Below are positions 43,214-52,415 of a stretch of 64,000 nt of DNA, one piece after another. The position numbers and the translations under genes were made by a program. How positions within the stretch are numbered: the stretch's first letter is position 1; each line of letters opens with the position of its first letter. The notes beneath the pieces are model-generated. The model saw only the letters and a program-made list of their open reading frames with translations. It ran no database searches and had not been told where the DNA came from. This DNA comes from Variovorax paradoxus EPS. Its GTDB lineage: Bacteria > Pseudomonadota > Gammaproteobacteria > Burkholderiales > Burkholderiaceae_C. The DNA lies in the NCBI RefSeq assembly GCF_000184745.1, contig NC_014931.1:6200001-6264000 (forward strand). Reading direction: 5' to 3'.

Positions 43214-44371
43214 TCAGGCAGTGGCGAGAACGCGTTCGGCGCGCGCGCGACGCGTTCTCGCATCGGGTTGCAGCGGCCTTAAGTATTCGTGCAACGCCAG
43301 CGCCGCGGCACCGACCGCGGGCGCGAGTTCTTCATAGCGCGCGATGCGCAGCCCGGGTGCCGGCATGCCCGCGCCATCGGCATGGCGCTTCACGGCCTCG
43401 AACGCGGCCTGCACGAAGCCGCGATGCGCCGCGCACGACTTGCCGCCCAACACGATCGCGCGCGGATTGAAGGTCACCCACAGGTTCTGCAGCAGCACGC
43501 CGAAGAAGGCCGCGGCGCGCTGCGTGTCCACGCCTTCGCGCTCCAGCGTTCGGGAACCGAAGAAGGCTTCGGCGCAGCCGCGCCGGCCGCACGAGCAGAG
43601 CGGCCCGTCGAGTTCGAGGATCGTGTGGCCGATCTCGCCGGCCATGCCCTGTGCGCCGGTGAAGAGGCGGTCGTTCAGCACGACGCCCGCGCCCACGCCG
43701 ACGTCGCAGCTCACGAAGATGAGCGGGTCCTCGCCCTCGCCCGCGGCGAATTCGTATTCGCCGAGCACGGCCGCGTCGGCATCGTTCTGCAGTTGCACGG
43801 TGACGCCGGGCAGGCCCGCGGCGGCAAGCGATTTTTCGAGCGCGGGCAACAGGCTCACGTTGCGCCAGCCGAGGTTGGGCGCGAAGCGCACGACGCCGGT
43901 GCAATCGTCCACCGCGCCCGGCACGCACACGCCGATGCTCGAGAGGCTGAGGCCCAGCGCGTCGAGTTGCCTGTGCGCGGCCGAGGCCATGCGCGCGACC
44001 TGCGCGCACACGCCGGCGGGCGAGCCGTCGGTGAGCGCGTGGGTGTTGGAGTACAGCACCTCGCCCTGCAGCGAGACGCACACGAGCCGCACGGTCTCCA
44101 CCGCGATTTCCACACCCATCAAGGCGCGCACGCCGACGTTGATCTGCAGCGGCGTCGAGGGCCGGCCGAGCCGGTCGTTCACGGCCGCATCGGACTCCTT
44201 GAGCCAGCCTTCGTCGAGCAGCTCGCGCACCAGCAGGCTCACGGTGGATTTCGTGAGGCCGCTCTCGATGGCCAGGCGCGCGCGCGACAACCCCGGCTGC
44301 GCGCGCAGCAACCGCAGCAGCACGCTGCGGTTCATGCGCTTGAGCAGTTGCTGGTCGCCGATGGTCTTCAT
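43214..44371 (-). CDS. ROK-family transcriptional repressor (XylR/NagC-like)
   Basis: A 385-residue regulator. The N-terminal winged HTH lies at about 11-65 (LLRAQPGLSRARLAIESGLTKSTVSLLVREL). The ROK sugar-kinase-like domain is at about 80-370. The zinc-binding signature GHTILELDGPLCSCGRRGC is present. It lies at the end of the xylose-type transporter operon, 16 bases after the ATPase gene, as XylR-type repressors often do. A long inverted repeat upstream of the binding-protein gene resembles known XylR operators, so this protein most likely represses the operon and is released by xylose or a related sugar. Confidence 0.9.
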   Translation of the reverse strand: MKTIGDQQLLKRMNRSVLLRLLRAQPGLSRARLAIESGLTKSTVSLLVRELLDEGWLKESDAAVNDRLGRPSTPLQINVGVRALMGVEIAVETVRLVCVSLQGEVLYSNTHALTDGSPAGVCAQVARMASAAHRQLDALGLSLSSIGVCVPGAVDDCTGVVRFAPNLGWRNVSLLPALEKSLAAAGLPGVTVQLQNDADAAVLGEYEFAAGEGEDPLIFVSCDVGVGAGVVLNDRLFTGAQGMAGEIGHTILELDGPLCSCGRRGCAEAFFGSRTLEREGVDTQRAAAFFGVLLQNLWVTFNPRAIVLGGKSCAAHRGFVQAAFEAVKRHADGAGMPAPGLRIARYEELAPAVGAAALALHEYLRPLQPDARTRRARAERVLATA

Positions 44372-44387
44372 GTCGCGAGGTGCGTCG

Positions 44388-45194
44388 TCAGGCGGTTGCC
44401 GCGGCGGCGGTCGCGGCGTGGTGGGCCTGCTCCCTGCCTTCGGGCCGCTTGCCCGCGATGATCATGCCGAGCACTTCGTCCTCGGTCACGTCCTGGGTGC
44501 GGTAGGTGCCCACGAGCTTGCCGTTCTTCATCACCGCGAGGCGGTCGCTCAGCGAGAACACGTCGGGCATGTCGTGCGTGATGAGGAAGATGCCCACGCC
44601 ATCGGCCTTGAGCTGCTTCACCAGGCCGCCGACCATCGCTGTTTCTTCGGGGCCGAGCGCGGCGCAGGGCTCGTCCATGATGAGGATGCGCGCATTGAAG
44701 TACAGCGCGCGCGAGATCGCCACCACCTGCCGCTGGCCGCCCGAGAGGCGACGCACCGGCACGCGGATGTTGGTGAAGTTCCTGTTGAGGCGATGGAACA
44801 CCTTGCGCGCCTGCACTTCCATGAAGTGGTCGTCCAGCGTGTTCCAGCGCGTCATCTTCTCGCGGCCGAGAAAGAGGTTGGAGACCGAGTCGAGGTTGTC
44901 GGCGAGCGCGAGCGTCTGGTAGATGGTCTCGATGCCTTGCGCCTGCGCTTCGGCGGGCGTGCGGATGTTGACCTTCTCGCCCGCGATCAGCGTATCGCCC
45001 GAGTCGATGGGGTAGGCGCCCGCGAGCATTTTCATGAGCGTCGATTTGCCCGCGCCGTTGTGGCCGAGCAGCGCGACCACTTCGCCGGGATAGAGGTTCA
45101 CGCTCACGCCGTCCACGGCCTTCACGCCGCCGAAGGCCTTGCGGATCTCGCGCAGTTCGACAAGAGGTTTCGTCGTGTCCGGGGGGGTGCTCAT
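44388..45194 (-). CDS. Sugar ABC transporter ATP-binding protein, single-domain type
   Basis: A 268-residue ATPase of the carbohydrate uptake CUT2 family. Walker A GHNGAGKS, signature [16 protein letters not shown], Walker [13 protein letters not shown]. coli XylG has two fused ATPase domains (513 residues); here only one is present, as in FrcA-type transporters, so it would act as a homodimer. It ends in an Ala-rich tail ([11 protein letters not shown]). It belongs with the XylH-like permease and the XylF-like receptor upstream. Confidence 0.92.
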   Translation of the reverse strand: MSTPPDTTKPLVELREIRKAFGGVKAVDGVSVNLYPGEVVALLGHNGAGKSTLMKMLAGAYPIDSGDTLIAGEKVNIRTPAEAQAQGIETIYQTLALADNLDSVSNLFLGREKMTRWNTLDDHFMEVQARKVFHRLNRNFTNIRVPVRRLSGGQRQVVAISRALYFNARILIMDEPCAALGPEETAMVGGLVKQLKADGVGIFLITHDMPDVFSLSDRLAVMKNGKLVGTYRTQDVTEDEVLGMIIAGKRPEGREQAHHAATAAAATA

Positions 45195-45253
45195 TGCGAC
45201 TCTTTCCTACGGTTGGCCTGCGCAGCGAGGCCTGTTCGGGGGCTCCCGCGGAA

Positions 45254-45293
45254 CCGGCTTTGCCGGGCCGCAGGGTGCGCCCCCTTGAGGGGG
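45254..45293. repeat. Intergenic hairpin repeat of Comamonadaceae type
   Basis: The gap between permease and ATPase genes contains CCGGC-TTT-GCCGG (45254-45266) and CCCCC-TTGA-GGGGG (45280-45293), followed by ACACGAAGTGAGC. I recall this combination as a common dispersed intergenic element in Variovorax/Acidovorax genomes. Only one copy is present in this window, so the repeat status rests on memory. Confidence 0.5.
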
Positions 45294-45338
45294 GATGCGG
45301 CTACACGAAGTGAGCAAGAAACGGGGGTGGGCTTCACT

Positions 45339-46529
45339 TCAGTTCTCCCCGAACTTGCGGCGGTAGAGCACGTCGAACACCACGGCCACGATCAGCACCT
45401 GGCCGATGATGACCATGCGCTTGCCGATGGGCACATCGAGCAGCAGCATGCCGCTGTCGAGCGACTGCATGATGAGCGCGCCCAGCACCGAACCGAAGAT
45501 CGAGCCGCTGCCGCCCGCGAGCGCCGTGCCGCCGATGACGGCCGCCGCGATCACGTAGAGCTCCATGCCGGTGCCCAATGAATTGGTGCCGGCGTTGAGC
45601 CGCGCGATCGACACGATGGCCGCGATGGTGACCAGCACCGCCAGCAGCGCGAACAGCATCAGCGTGACGCGCTTGACCGGAATGCCGACCAGCGCAGCCG
45701 CATCGGGATTGCCGCCCATCGCGAACACGTAGCGCCCGAAGCGCGTGCGGTGCACGATGAACGACAGCACGATGGCGACCACCGCCCAGATCAGCACCGG
45801 AATCGGAATGCCCTGCGGCTCCGACTTCGACGAGATCTGGTAGTTGTTCATGACCGCGGCGAAGCCGAAGACCACCGCCACCGGCACGGCCGTGATGAGC
45901 ACGTCGAGCCACAGCGGCTCGGTCGGCATGTCGTAGCGCTGGCGCGCGCGGCGCTTCTGCACCATGCGGCCGAAGAGCACGAGCGCGACCAGCGCCGCGA
46001 TCACCCAGCTCGCGGTGGTGCCGATGCCGCCGTCGTAGCCGCCGCCCAGGCGCTGGAAGAATTCGTCGTTCACCGGCTGCGTCTTGCCGTCGGCGACGAG
46101 AAAAGCCGCGCCGCGGAACGACATGAGACCGCCGAGCGTGACCACGAACGAGGGCACGCCGAGCACCGCGGTGAGCCAGCCTTGATAGATCGACACCAGG
46201 AGCGCCACGGCCAGGCCCGCGAGGCAGGCCGTGGGCCACGACCAGCCCGAGGTGTATTGCAGGTACGCGATGAGCACCCCCACGAAACCCATCACCGAAC
46301 CGACCGACAGGTCGATGTGGCGCGCCACGATGATCAGCACCATCACGGTGGAGACGATGCCCACCACGGCAGTCTGCTGCGCGACGTTGTAGAGATTCTC
46401 GGGCGAGAGAAACACGCCGCCCGACATGACGCTGAAGGCCACCGCCATGACGACCAGCAGCACGCACATCAGGATCAGGCGCAGGTCGACGCCCGTGCGG
46501 CGCCACCATCCCGGAGTTTCATTGCTCAT
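45339..46529 (-). CDS. xylH: Sugar ABC transporter permease, XylH-like
   Basis: A 396-residue inner-membrane permease, close to XylH (393). About ten hydrophobic segments are visible, with the CUT2 signature region (ARHIDLSVGSVMGFVGVLIA) and GGTALAGGSGSIFGSVLGAL. It lies between the receptor gene and the ATPase gene, all on the minus strand. A 144-base gap containing a hairpin repeat separates it from the ATPase gene. Confidence 0.92.
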   Translation of the reverse strand: MSNETPGWWRRTGVDLRLILMCVLLVVMAVAFSVMSGGVFLSPENLYNVAQQTAVVGIVSTVMVLIIVARHIDLSVGSVMGFVGVLIAYLQYTSGWSWPTACLAGLAVALLVSIYQGWLTAVLGVPSFVVTLGGLMSFRGAAFLVADGKTQPVNDEFFQRLGGGYDGGIGTTASWVIAALVALVLFGRMVQKRRARQRYDMPTEPLWLDVLITAVPVAVVFGFAAVMNNYQISSKSEPQGIPIPVLIWAVVAIVLSFIVHRTRFGRYVFAMGGNPDAAALVGIPVKRVTLMLFALLAVLVTIAAIVSIARLNAGTNSLGTGMELYVIAAAVIGGTALAGGSGSIFGSVLGALIMQSLDSGMLLLDVPIGKRMVIIGQVLIVAVVFDVLYRRKFGEN

Positions 46530-46642
46530 TTTTTGGGTACCCCCTCAAAGCGGATGCGCGACCGCGTCCCGGCCGGGCCTTGCGAGCCCGGCCTGACGCA
46601 TGCATCGCGCGGATTGACTGACGACTGGCTGGCTTGGCTTGC

Positions 46643-47665
46643 TTACTTGCAGGCCGCGGGTGCGCTGGCGGCGGGGACGCCCTTGCAGAGCTCGTCCTTC
46701 TTGATCCAGCCGGCCTTCACGACGACATCGAGGTTGTCGCGCGTGACGGGCACCGGCGTGAGCAGGCGGGACGACAGTGCGACCTTCTTCGGGCCCGAGT
46801 TCCACTGCGCGGCCTTCTCGACCGGCTTGCCCTGCGACAGCGCGATGGCCGCTGAGGCGGCTTCGCGGCCGAGCTCGCGCGAGTCCTTGAAGATGGTGGC
46901 GGTCTGCGTGCCCAGCGCGATGCGGTTGAGCGCCGCGAAGTCCGCGTCCTGTCCCGACACCGGCACGCCGCGCAGGCCCTTGGCCGTGAGCGCCGCGACC
47001 GCGCCGCCGGCGGTCCCGTCGTTGGCAGCCACCACCGCGTCGACCTTGTTTGCGTTCTTGGTGAGGATCTGCTCCATGTTCTTCTGCGCGACCTCCGGCT
47101 TCCAGCCTTCGGTGTATTCGTCGCCGACGATCTTGATGTCGCCCTTCTTCACGGAGGGCTCCAGCACCTCCTGCTGGCCCGCGCGCAGGAAGTCGGCGTT
47201 CGGGTCGCTCGGCGAGCCCTTGATGATCACGTAGTTGCCCTTGGGCTTGACCTTGAGCACCTCGCGCGCTTCCATGCGGCCGACCTCGACGTTGTCGAAG
47301 GTGATGTAGAAGACGCCGGGCGCTTCGATCAGGCGGTCGTACGCGACCACGGGCACCTTCTGGCGCGTGGCCTTGGTGATGGCGGGCAGGATCGCGTCCT
47401 TGTCCATCGCCAGCACGATGAGCGCCTTGGCGCCCTTGGACATCAGGCCCTCGATGTCGCCCAGCTGCTTTTCGGGCGAGCCGCCCGCGTCGGCGCTGAT
47501 GTACTTAGCGCCGAGCTTTTCGAGCTGCGCCTTGATGGCCGCCTCGTCGGTTTTCCAGCGCTCTTCCTGGAAGTTGGACCAGCTCACGCCGACCACGGTC
47601 TGGGCCAGTGCGCTCACGGCGGTGAGGCCGAAGGCCATGGCGGCCAAAGTTTGTTTGAGTTGCAT
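46643..47665 (-). CDS. xylF: D-xylose-type ABC transporter periplasmic binding protein
   Basis: A 340-residue periplasmic sugar-binding protein. A signal peptide covers residues 1-22 ([12 protein letters not shown]). The mature sequence [23 protein letters not shown] is close to XylF, with [20 protein letters not shown] in the sugar-binding C-lobe. It heads the operon and is preceded by the XylR-like operator, so it is likely induced by xylose. Two extra Cys appear in the C-terminal tail ([17 protein letters not shown]), a possible disulphide. Confidence 0.92.
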   Translation of the reverse strand: MQLKQTLAAMAFGLTAVSALAQTVVGVSWSNFQEERWKTDEAAIKAQLEKLGAKYISADAGGSPEKQLGDIEGLMSKGAKALIVLAMDKDAILPAITKATRQKVPVVAYDRLIEAPGVFYITFDNVEVGRMEAREVLKVKPKGNYVIIKGSPSDPNADFLRAGQQEVLEPSVKKGDIKIVGDEYTEGWKPEVAQKNMEQILTKNANKVDAVVAANDGTAGGAVAALTAKGLRGVPVSGQDADFAALNRIALGTQTATIFKDSRELGREAASAAIALSQGKPVEKAAQWNSGPKKVALSSRLLTPVPVTRDNLDVVVKAGWIKKDELCKGVPAASAPAACK

Positions 47666-47692
47666 CGGTGTCTCTCCTGCCGTGTAAGAAAT

Positions 47693-47719
47693 TAGTTAGT
47701 TTGAAAGGCGAACTAACTA
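47693..47719. promoter_or_regulatory. Candidate XylR (ROK) operator upstream of xylF
   Basis: A perfect inverted repeat TAGTTAGTT and AACTAACTA with a 9-base spacer, about 28 bases upstream of the xylF ATG. The TTAGTT...AACTAA core is the same type as the XylR operators known from Gram-positive xylose operons. The ROK repressor gene at the end of the operon is the likely partner. Confidence 0.7.
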
Positions 47720-47778
47720 TCCCATCGCAGCCGGAAGATTGGCATCGGGGAATTCCCCGAGCGCCGCAACGCAACGAA

Positions 47779-48402
47779 TCAGAGCGGAACGGGCGCTGAT
47801 GAAAGGGCTGCGGCCACCCGCAGCCAGCCCAGTGCGCTGCCCGCCACCGTCCAGCGGCCGTCGACGGCCTCCAGGGCAAAGCGGGCCCGGCTGCCGGAGA
47901 ACGGGCCGGGGTTCTGCTGGACGATCTCGACCTCGCGTTCGGTCACGTTGGCAACGATCGCGACATGGCCGTACGGATTGAAGAGCGTGGGCGGGAACAC
48001 GATGAGGTCGTCGACCTGCGGCTTCTCGGACCCGGCGTTGCGGTACTGCACGAGCGCCCGCTTCGGGTTCAGCGCGCCCTGCGCCGTGTTGGCATCGAAG
48101 AAGTCCTTGGCGTTGCCGAAGGCATCGGGCATGCGGTGATTGAAGCGCTCGAAGTAGTAGCGCTTCACGAACTCCACGCATTGGTACTTGATGCCCAGGT
48201 TGTAGCCGTCGCGCGAGAGCGTGCGGCCCTCGGAGTTGTTGACGCCGCCGTTGTAGTAGACCTTCACGCCGTTGAACTCGTCGACCACCGCGCCCACCTC
48301 CTGGCCGGGGTTGAGGTTGGTGTAGGTCACGACGCGGTAGCCGGCGGCGGCCAGCACGGCGGCACCGGCGAGGCAAAGAAGAAGGGTTCTCAGGCGAATC
48401 AT
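47779..48402 (-). CDS. CHAP-domain amidase-like protein
   Basis: A 207-residue protein with an N-terminal signal anchor (LLLCLAGAAVLAAAGY). The CHAP (NlpC/P60-like) fold has catalytic Cys75 (KYQCVEFVKRYY) and His146 (NPYGHVAIV). CHAP enzymes cleave peptidoglycan peptides or glutathionylspermidine; the YQCVEFVKRYYF motif matches the amidase type found next to Gsp enzymes. Probably exported to the periplasm. Start MIRLRT is chosen because a longer frame upstream has no support. It is divergent from the dehydrogenase pair at 48536. Confidence 0.88.
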   Translation of the reverse strand: MIRLRTLLLCLAGAAVLAAAGYRVVTYTNLNPGQEVGAVVDEFNGVKVYYNGGVNNSEGRTLSRDGYNLGIKYQCVEFVKRYYFERFNHRMPDAFGNAKDFFDANTAQGALNPKRALVQYRNAGSEKPQVDDLIVFPPTLFNPYGHVAIVANVTEREVEIVQQNPGPFSGSRARFALEAVDGRWTVAGSALGWLRVAAALSSAPVPL

Positions 48403-48535
48403 GGGCTGGAGGTTAACGCCCGACGATAGGGGCGCCGCACCGGCGCGGCCAGTGCCGAAGGTCACCCCCTCGAATGCCTCGCCGCCTGTCCTCGGGCATG
48501 ATCGCGGGCACAAAAAAACTGGAGACGAGACACCG

Positions 48536-49558
48536 ATGGACCCGAGCATTCCCCCCGGCGCCGGCGAGGCGCTGTACCGCACCATGGTGCGCATCCGCGC
48601 CTTCGAAAACGCCGCCGAAACAGCAAGCCAGGGCGGCGTGAGCGCCTACGGCCAGCAGGCCGGAGCCGCCGCCAAGGTGCGCGGCCCGCTGCACCTGTCG
48701 ACCGGGCAGGAGGCCGTGCCCGCGGGCGTGTGCGCGCACCTGCGCACGAGCGACTACCTCACCTCCACGCACCGCGGCCACGGCCACACGCTGGCCAAGG
48801 GCGCGGACCTCACGCGGATGATGTGCGAGCTCTTCGGCAAAGCCACGGGCTTCAACGGCGGCAAGGGCGGCTCGATGCACATCGCGGATTTCTCGGTCGG
48901 CATGCTGGGCGCCAACGGCGTGGTGGCGGCCGGGCTGCCGATCGCGGTCGGTGCGGCGCATGCGCAAAAGCTGCTGAAGAAAAGCGACGACATCACGGTC
49001 TGCTTCTTCGGCGATGGCGCCATCAACCGCGGTCCCTTTCTCGAAGCGCTGAACTGGGCGCGCGTGTACGAGCTGCCGGTGCTCTTCGTCTGCGAGGACA
49101 ACCGCTGGAGCGCCACCACGGCGAGCGGGCCGATGACGGCGGGCGACGGCGCCTCGGCGCGCGCCATGTCGATGGACATCGCGGCCACGCAGGTCGATGG
49201 CAACGACGTGTTCGCGGTGCACGAGGCCGCCGCGCGGCTCGTGAAGGAAGTGCGCAGTGGCGCCGGGCCGCGCCTGCTGCATGCGCTGACGTATCGCGTA
49301 AAGGGCCACGTGTCGGTCGATCTCGCGGCTTATCGCGATCCGGCCGAACTGGCCGCGGCGCTCGAAACCGATCCGATCGCCCGCACGCGCGGCCACCTGC
49401 TCTCGGCCGGCGTGAGCGCGGCCACGCTCGATGAAATCGAGAACGCGGCGCGCGACGAAGTCGACACCGCGCTTGCCATCGCCGATGCCGCACCCTGGCC
49501 CGATGCCAGCGCCGCATTCACCGACGTGCAGACCATCGGAGCAGGCCAATGGCATTGA
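48536..49558 (+). CDS. TPP-dependent dehydrogenase E1 component, alpha subunit
   Basis: A 340-residue E1 alpha subunit of the pyruvate/acetoin/branched-chain dehydrogenase family. The TPP motif is GDGAINRG...EDN (FGDGAINRGPFLEALNWARV), and THRGHGHTLAKGAD and GGSMHI are active-site loops. GGAGACG precedes the ATG. It overlaps the beta-subunit gene by ten bases. No E2 or E3 gene is adjacent, so the pair either borrows them from elsewhere or supplies a separate activity, such as acetoin or another 2-oxo substrate. A stretch GGVSAYGQQAGAAAKVRG after residue 30 looks like an insertion compared with typical E1 alpha. Confidence 0.9.
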   Translation: MDPSIPPGAGEALYRTMVRIRAFENAAETASQGGVSAYGQQAGAAAKVRGPLHLSTGQEAVPAGVCAHLRTSDYLTSTHRGHGHTLAKGADLTRMMCELFGKATGFNGGKGGSMHIADFSVGMLGANGVVAAGLPIAVGAAHAQKLLKKSDDITVCFFGDGAINRGPFLEALNWARVYELPVLFVCEDNRWSATTASGPMTAGDGASARAMSMDIAATQVDGNDVFAVHEAAARLVKEVRSGAGPRLLHALTYRVKGHVSVDLAAYRDPAELAAALETDPIARTRGHLLSAGVSAATLDEIENAARDEVDTALAIADAAPWPDASAAFTDVQTIGAGQWH

Positions 49559-50517
49559 AGAAGAAGGAACTGAGTTACTCCGAAGCCGCCGTGCTTGCCG
49601 TGCAGCGCGAGATGGAAGCCGATGCGCGCGTGGTCGTGCTCGGCGAGGACGTGGGCCGCGGCGGCATCTTCGGCCAGTACAAGGGACTGCAGCAAACCTT
49701 CGGCGCCGAGCGCGTGATCGACACGCCGATCAGCGAAGCCGCGATCATGGGCGCCGGCGTGGGCATGGCGCTCGCGGGGCTGCGGCCCGTGGTCGAGATG
49801 CGCGTGGTCGATTTCGCGCTCTGCGGCATGGACGAGCTGGTGAACCAGGCCGCCAAGAACCGCTTCATGTTCGGCGGCCAGGGCCGCGTGCCGCTGGTGG
49901 CGCGCATGCCGGGCGGCATCTGGGACGCGTCGGCGGCGCAGCATTCGCAATCGCTCGAGGCGTGGTTCGCGCACCTGCCTGGCGTGGTGGTGGTGAGCCC
50001 GTCGACGCCGCAGGACAACTACGGGCTGCTGCGCGCGGCGCTGCAGTGCGGCGACCCGGTCGTGTACATCGAGCACAAGACGTTGTGGGGATTGCGCGGC
50101 GAAGTGGACGAAGACATCGCCGTGCCGCTCGGCAAGGCGGCGCGCGTGCGCGAGGGCAACGCGCTCACGCTCGTGAGCTGGAGCCGGCAGATGCAGGCCT
50201 GTGCCGCCGCGTGCGATGCGCTCGCGGCCGAGGGCATCGCGGTCGACCTGATCGACCTGCGCACGTTGTGGCCGTGGGATCGCGAGACGGTGCTTGCGTC
50301 GTGCGCGCGCACCGGGCGGTTGCTGGTCGTGCACGAAGCCGTGCAGGCCGCGGGCTTCGGCGCGGAGATCGCGGCCAGCGCCGCGGAGGCCACGGGCTGC
50401 CGCATCACACGGCTGGGCGCGCCGCGCATTCCGGTCGGCTATGCGCCGGTGCTGGAGGCGCAGTCGCGCATCGGCGCGGAGGCCGTCGTGGCCGCCGCGA
50501 AGAAGCTGCTGGGCTGA
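49549..50517 (+). CDS. TPP-dependent dehydrogenase E1 component, beta subunit
   Basis: A 322-residue E1 beta subunit. Markers: VLGEDVGRGGIFGQYKGL, DTPISEAAIMGAGVGMAL and HSQSLEAWFAHLPGVVVVSPSTP, then the transketolase C-terminal domain (VDLIDLRTLWPWD). It is translated from an ATG inside the alpha gene's last codons, so subunits are made together. The end meets the convergent SDR gene with a 16-base gap. Confidence 0.92.
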   Translation: MALKKKELSYSEAAVLAVQREMEADARVVVLGEDVGRGGIFGQYKGLQQTFGAERVIDTPISEAAIMGAGVGMALAGLRPVVEMRVVDFALCGMDELVNQAAKNRFMFGGQGRVPLVARMPGGIWDASAAQHSQSLEAWFAHLPGVVVVSPSTPQDNYGLLRAALQCGDPVVYIEHKTLWGLRGEVDEDIAVPLGKAARVREGNALTLVSWSRQMQACAAACDALAAEGIAVDLIDLRTLWPWDRETVLASCARTGRLLVVHEAVQAAGFGAEIAASAAEATGCRITRLGAPRIPVGYAPVLEAQSRIGAEAVVAAAKKLLG

Positions 50518-50533
50518 GCCTGCGGGTCCGGCG

Positions 50534-51301
50534 TCAGGCTGCGAAGCCGCCGTCGATGTTCAGGCTCGCACCGGTCACGAACGCCGCTTCGGGGCTGGCG
50601 AGGTACGCCACCATGCTCGCGATTTCATCGGGGTGGCCGTGGCGGGGCAGCGCCATCAGGCCGTGCATCGCGGCGGCGTTCGGGCCATCGACCGGGTTCA
50701 TGTCGGTGTTGACCGGGCCGGGCTGCACGTTGTTGACGGTGATGCCGCGCGGGCCGAGGTCGCGTGAAAGCCCTTGCACCAGGCCCTTCAACGCCGACTT
50801 GCTCATGGCATAGGCCGCGCCGCCGGGCCAGGGCATGCGCTCGGCGTTGGTGCTGCCGATGTTGATGATGCGGCCGCCCTCGCCCATGTGGCGCGAGGCT
50901 GCCTTCGCTGCGACGAACACGGCGCGCACGTTGACGTCGAGCGTCTTGTCGAAGTCTTCGAGCGAGAAGTCGTCCAGGGCGCCGCCGAGGAACACGCCGG
51001 CGTTGTTCACCAGGATGTCGATCTTGCCGAGCGTGCGAGCCGCTTCGTCGATGCCGGCGGTGAGCGCCGCGGCGTCGGCACTGTCGATCTTCAGCGCTAG
51101 CGCGCGGCCGCCTTCGGACTGGATGCTGCGCACCAGTTCGTCGGCCGGTGCGGCCGAGCTCGCGTAACTGAAGGCCACGGCAGCGCCGTCGCGCACGAGG
51201 CGGCGCACGATGGCCGCGCCGATGCCGCGCGAACCGCCGGTGACGAAGGCAACCTTGCCGGCCAGGACAGAAGAAGAGGAAGAAGAAGTGGTGGAAGCCA
51301 T
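50534..51301 (-). CDS. Short-chain dehydrogenase/reductase
   Basis: A 255-residue NAD(P)H-dependent SDR. The dinucleotide motif TGGSRGIG is at 21-28, NNAG near 98, catalytic Ser in NIGSTNAE, and YAMSK near 160. The C-terminal GASLNIDGGFAA is typical of the FabG-like classical group. An unusual Ser-rich N-terminus (MASTTSSSSSS) precedes the fold. Arg in GSRGIG suggests NADPH preference. Divergent from a LysR gene, which likely regulates it. Substrate not known. Confidence 0.92.
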   Translation of the reverse strand: MASTTSSSSSSVLAGKVAFVTGGSRGIGAAIVRRLVRDGAAVAFSYASSAAPADELVRSIQSEGGRALALKIDSADAAALTAGIDEAARTLGKIDILVNNAGVFLGGALDDFSLEDFDKTLDVNVRAVFVAAKAASRHMGEGGRIINIGSTNAERMPWPGGAAYAMSKSALKGLVQGLSRDLGPRGITVNNVQPGPVNTDMNPVDGPNAAAMHGLMALPRHGHPDEIASMVAYLASPEAAFVTGASLNIDGGFAA

Positions 51302-51386
51302 GATTTTTCCGTTCGGTGAGTGGAGGAATGACTTCAGTGTCGGGATTCCACTCCTTCTCCGGTAGCCATCAATCGGCGCAATCAAA

Positions 51387-51403
51387 TTCAACCCAAAGTT
51401 GAA
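51387..51403. promoter_or_regulatory. Candidate LysR-type binding site
   Basis: Perfect inverted repeat TTCAAC-CCAAA-GTTGAA, matching the T-N11-A rule of LysR-type regulators, in the gap between the divergent SDR and LysR genes and close to the LysR start. Probably an autoregulatory and activation site. Confidence 0.65.
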
Positions 51404-51424
51404 GATGAGGTCGAAAATGAACGC

Positions 51425-52351
51425 ATGGAACCGCTCAATCACCTCGAATCCTTCGTGCAAAGCGCCGAGAGCGGCAGCTTCTCGGCCGCCGCGCGGCGCC
51501 TCGGGCTCACGCCGGCGGCGGTCAGCAAGAACGTCGCGCGGCTCGAAGCGCGGCTGGGCGTGCGGCTGTTCCAGCGCAGCACGCGCCGGCTCACGTTGAC
51601 CGAGGGCGGGGAGCGCTTCCTGGCGCAGATCGGCGGGCCGCTCGCGACGCTGCAGGAGGCGGTGGCGGGCTTGGCCAAGGACGACGGCCAGCCCGCCGGC
51701 ACGCTGAAAGTGAGCATGGGCCAGGCCTTCGGGCGCGAGCATGTGCTGCCGATGATGGGCGACTTTCTCGCGCGCTATCCGTCGATCCTTCCCGACTGGC
51801 ACTTCGACAACCAGCAGGTGGACCTGGTCGGCGAAGGCTTCGATGCGGCCATCGGCGGCGGCATCGATCTGTCGCCCGGCGTGGTGGCGCGCGAGCTGTC
51901 GCGCATCCACGTGGTCGCCGTGGCTTCGCCGGCCTACATGGCGGGACGCGCGCCGCCCGCGCAGCCCGCCGACCTGGCGGGCTTCGACGCGCTGCTGCGA
52001 CGCTCCTCGCCCACCGGCCGGCTGCGCAGCTGGACGCTGCAGCACTCGGGCGGCCAGCAGGCCACGGTGGAGCTGCCGCGGCCGCGCGCGATCTTCAACG
52101 ACCCCGAGGCCATCGCCCACGCCGCGCTGCTGGGACTGGGCGTGGCGATGCTGCCGATGCCTTTCGTCGAGCGGGGCCTTCGCAGCGGTGAGCTGGTGCG
52201 GCTGCTGCCCGAATGGCATTTCGACGCGGGCGTGGTGTGGCTCTACTACCCGAGCAAGAAGCTGTTGCCGCCCAAGACGCGCGTGTTCGTCGACTTCGTG
52301 CTGGAGCGCTTTCGCCGCGAGCGCTTCGCCGAGCGGATGCAGGTGGCCTGA
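51425..52351 (+). CDS. LysR-family transcriptional regulator
   Basis: A 308-residue LysR protein. The N-terminal winged HTH is at about 1-60 ([35 protein letters not shown]). The effector-binding domain (about 90-300) is of the CrgA type ([35 protein letters not shown]). Divergent from the SDR gene, so it is its likely activator or repressor; such LysR/SDR pairs are common and respond to small organic compounds. Confidence 0.92.
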   Translation: MEPLNHLESFVQSAESGSFSAAARRLGLTPAAVSKNVARLEARLGVRLFQRSTRRLTLTEGGERFLAQIGGPLATLQEAVAGLAKDDGQPAGTLKVSMGQAFGREHVLPMMGDFLARYPSILPDWHFDNQQVDLVGEGFDAAIGGGIDLSPGVVARELSRIHVVAVASPAYMAGRAPPAQPADLAGFDALLRRSSPTGRLRSWTLQHSGGQQATVELPRPRAIFNDPEAIAHAALLGLGVAMLPMPFVERGLRSGELVRLLPEWHFDAGVVWLYYPSKKLLPPKTRVFVDFVLERFRRERFAERMQVA

Positions 52352-52415
52352 ACGCATCGATTCCCGGGGTTTTCACTCGCGGCGGCGGGGCCGGTTCGCC
52401 TGTAAAAAGACGCGC

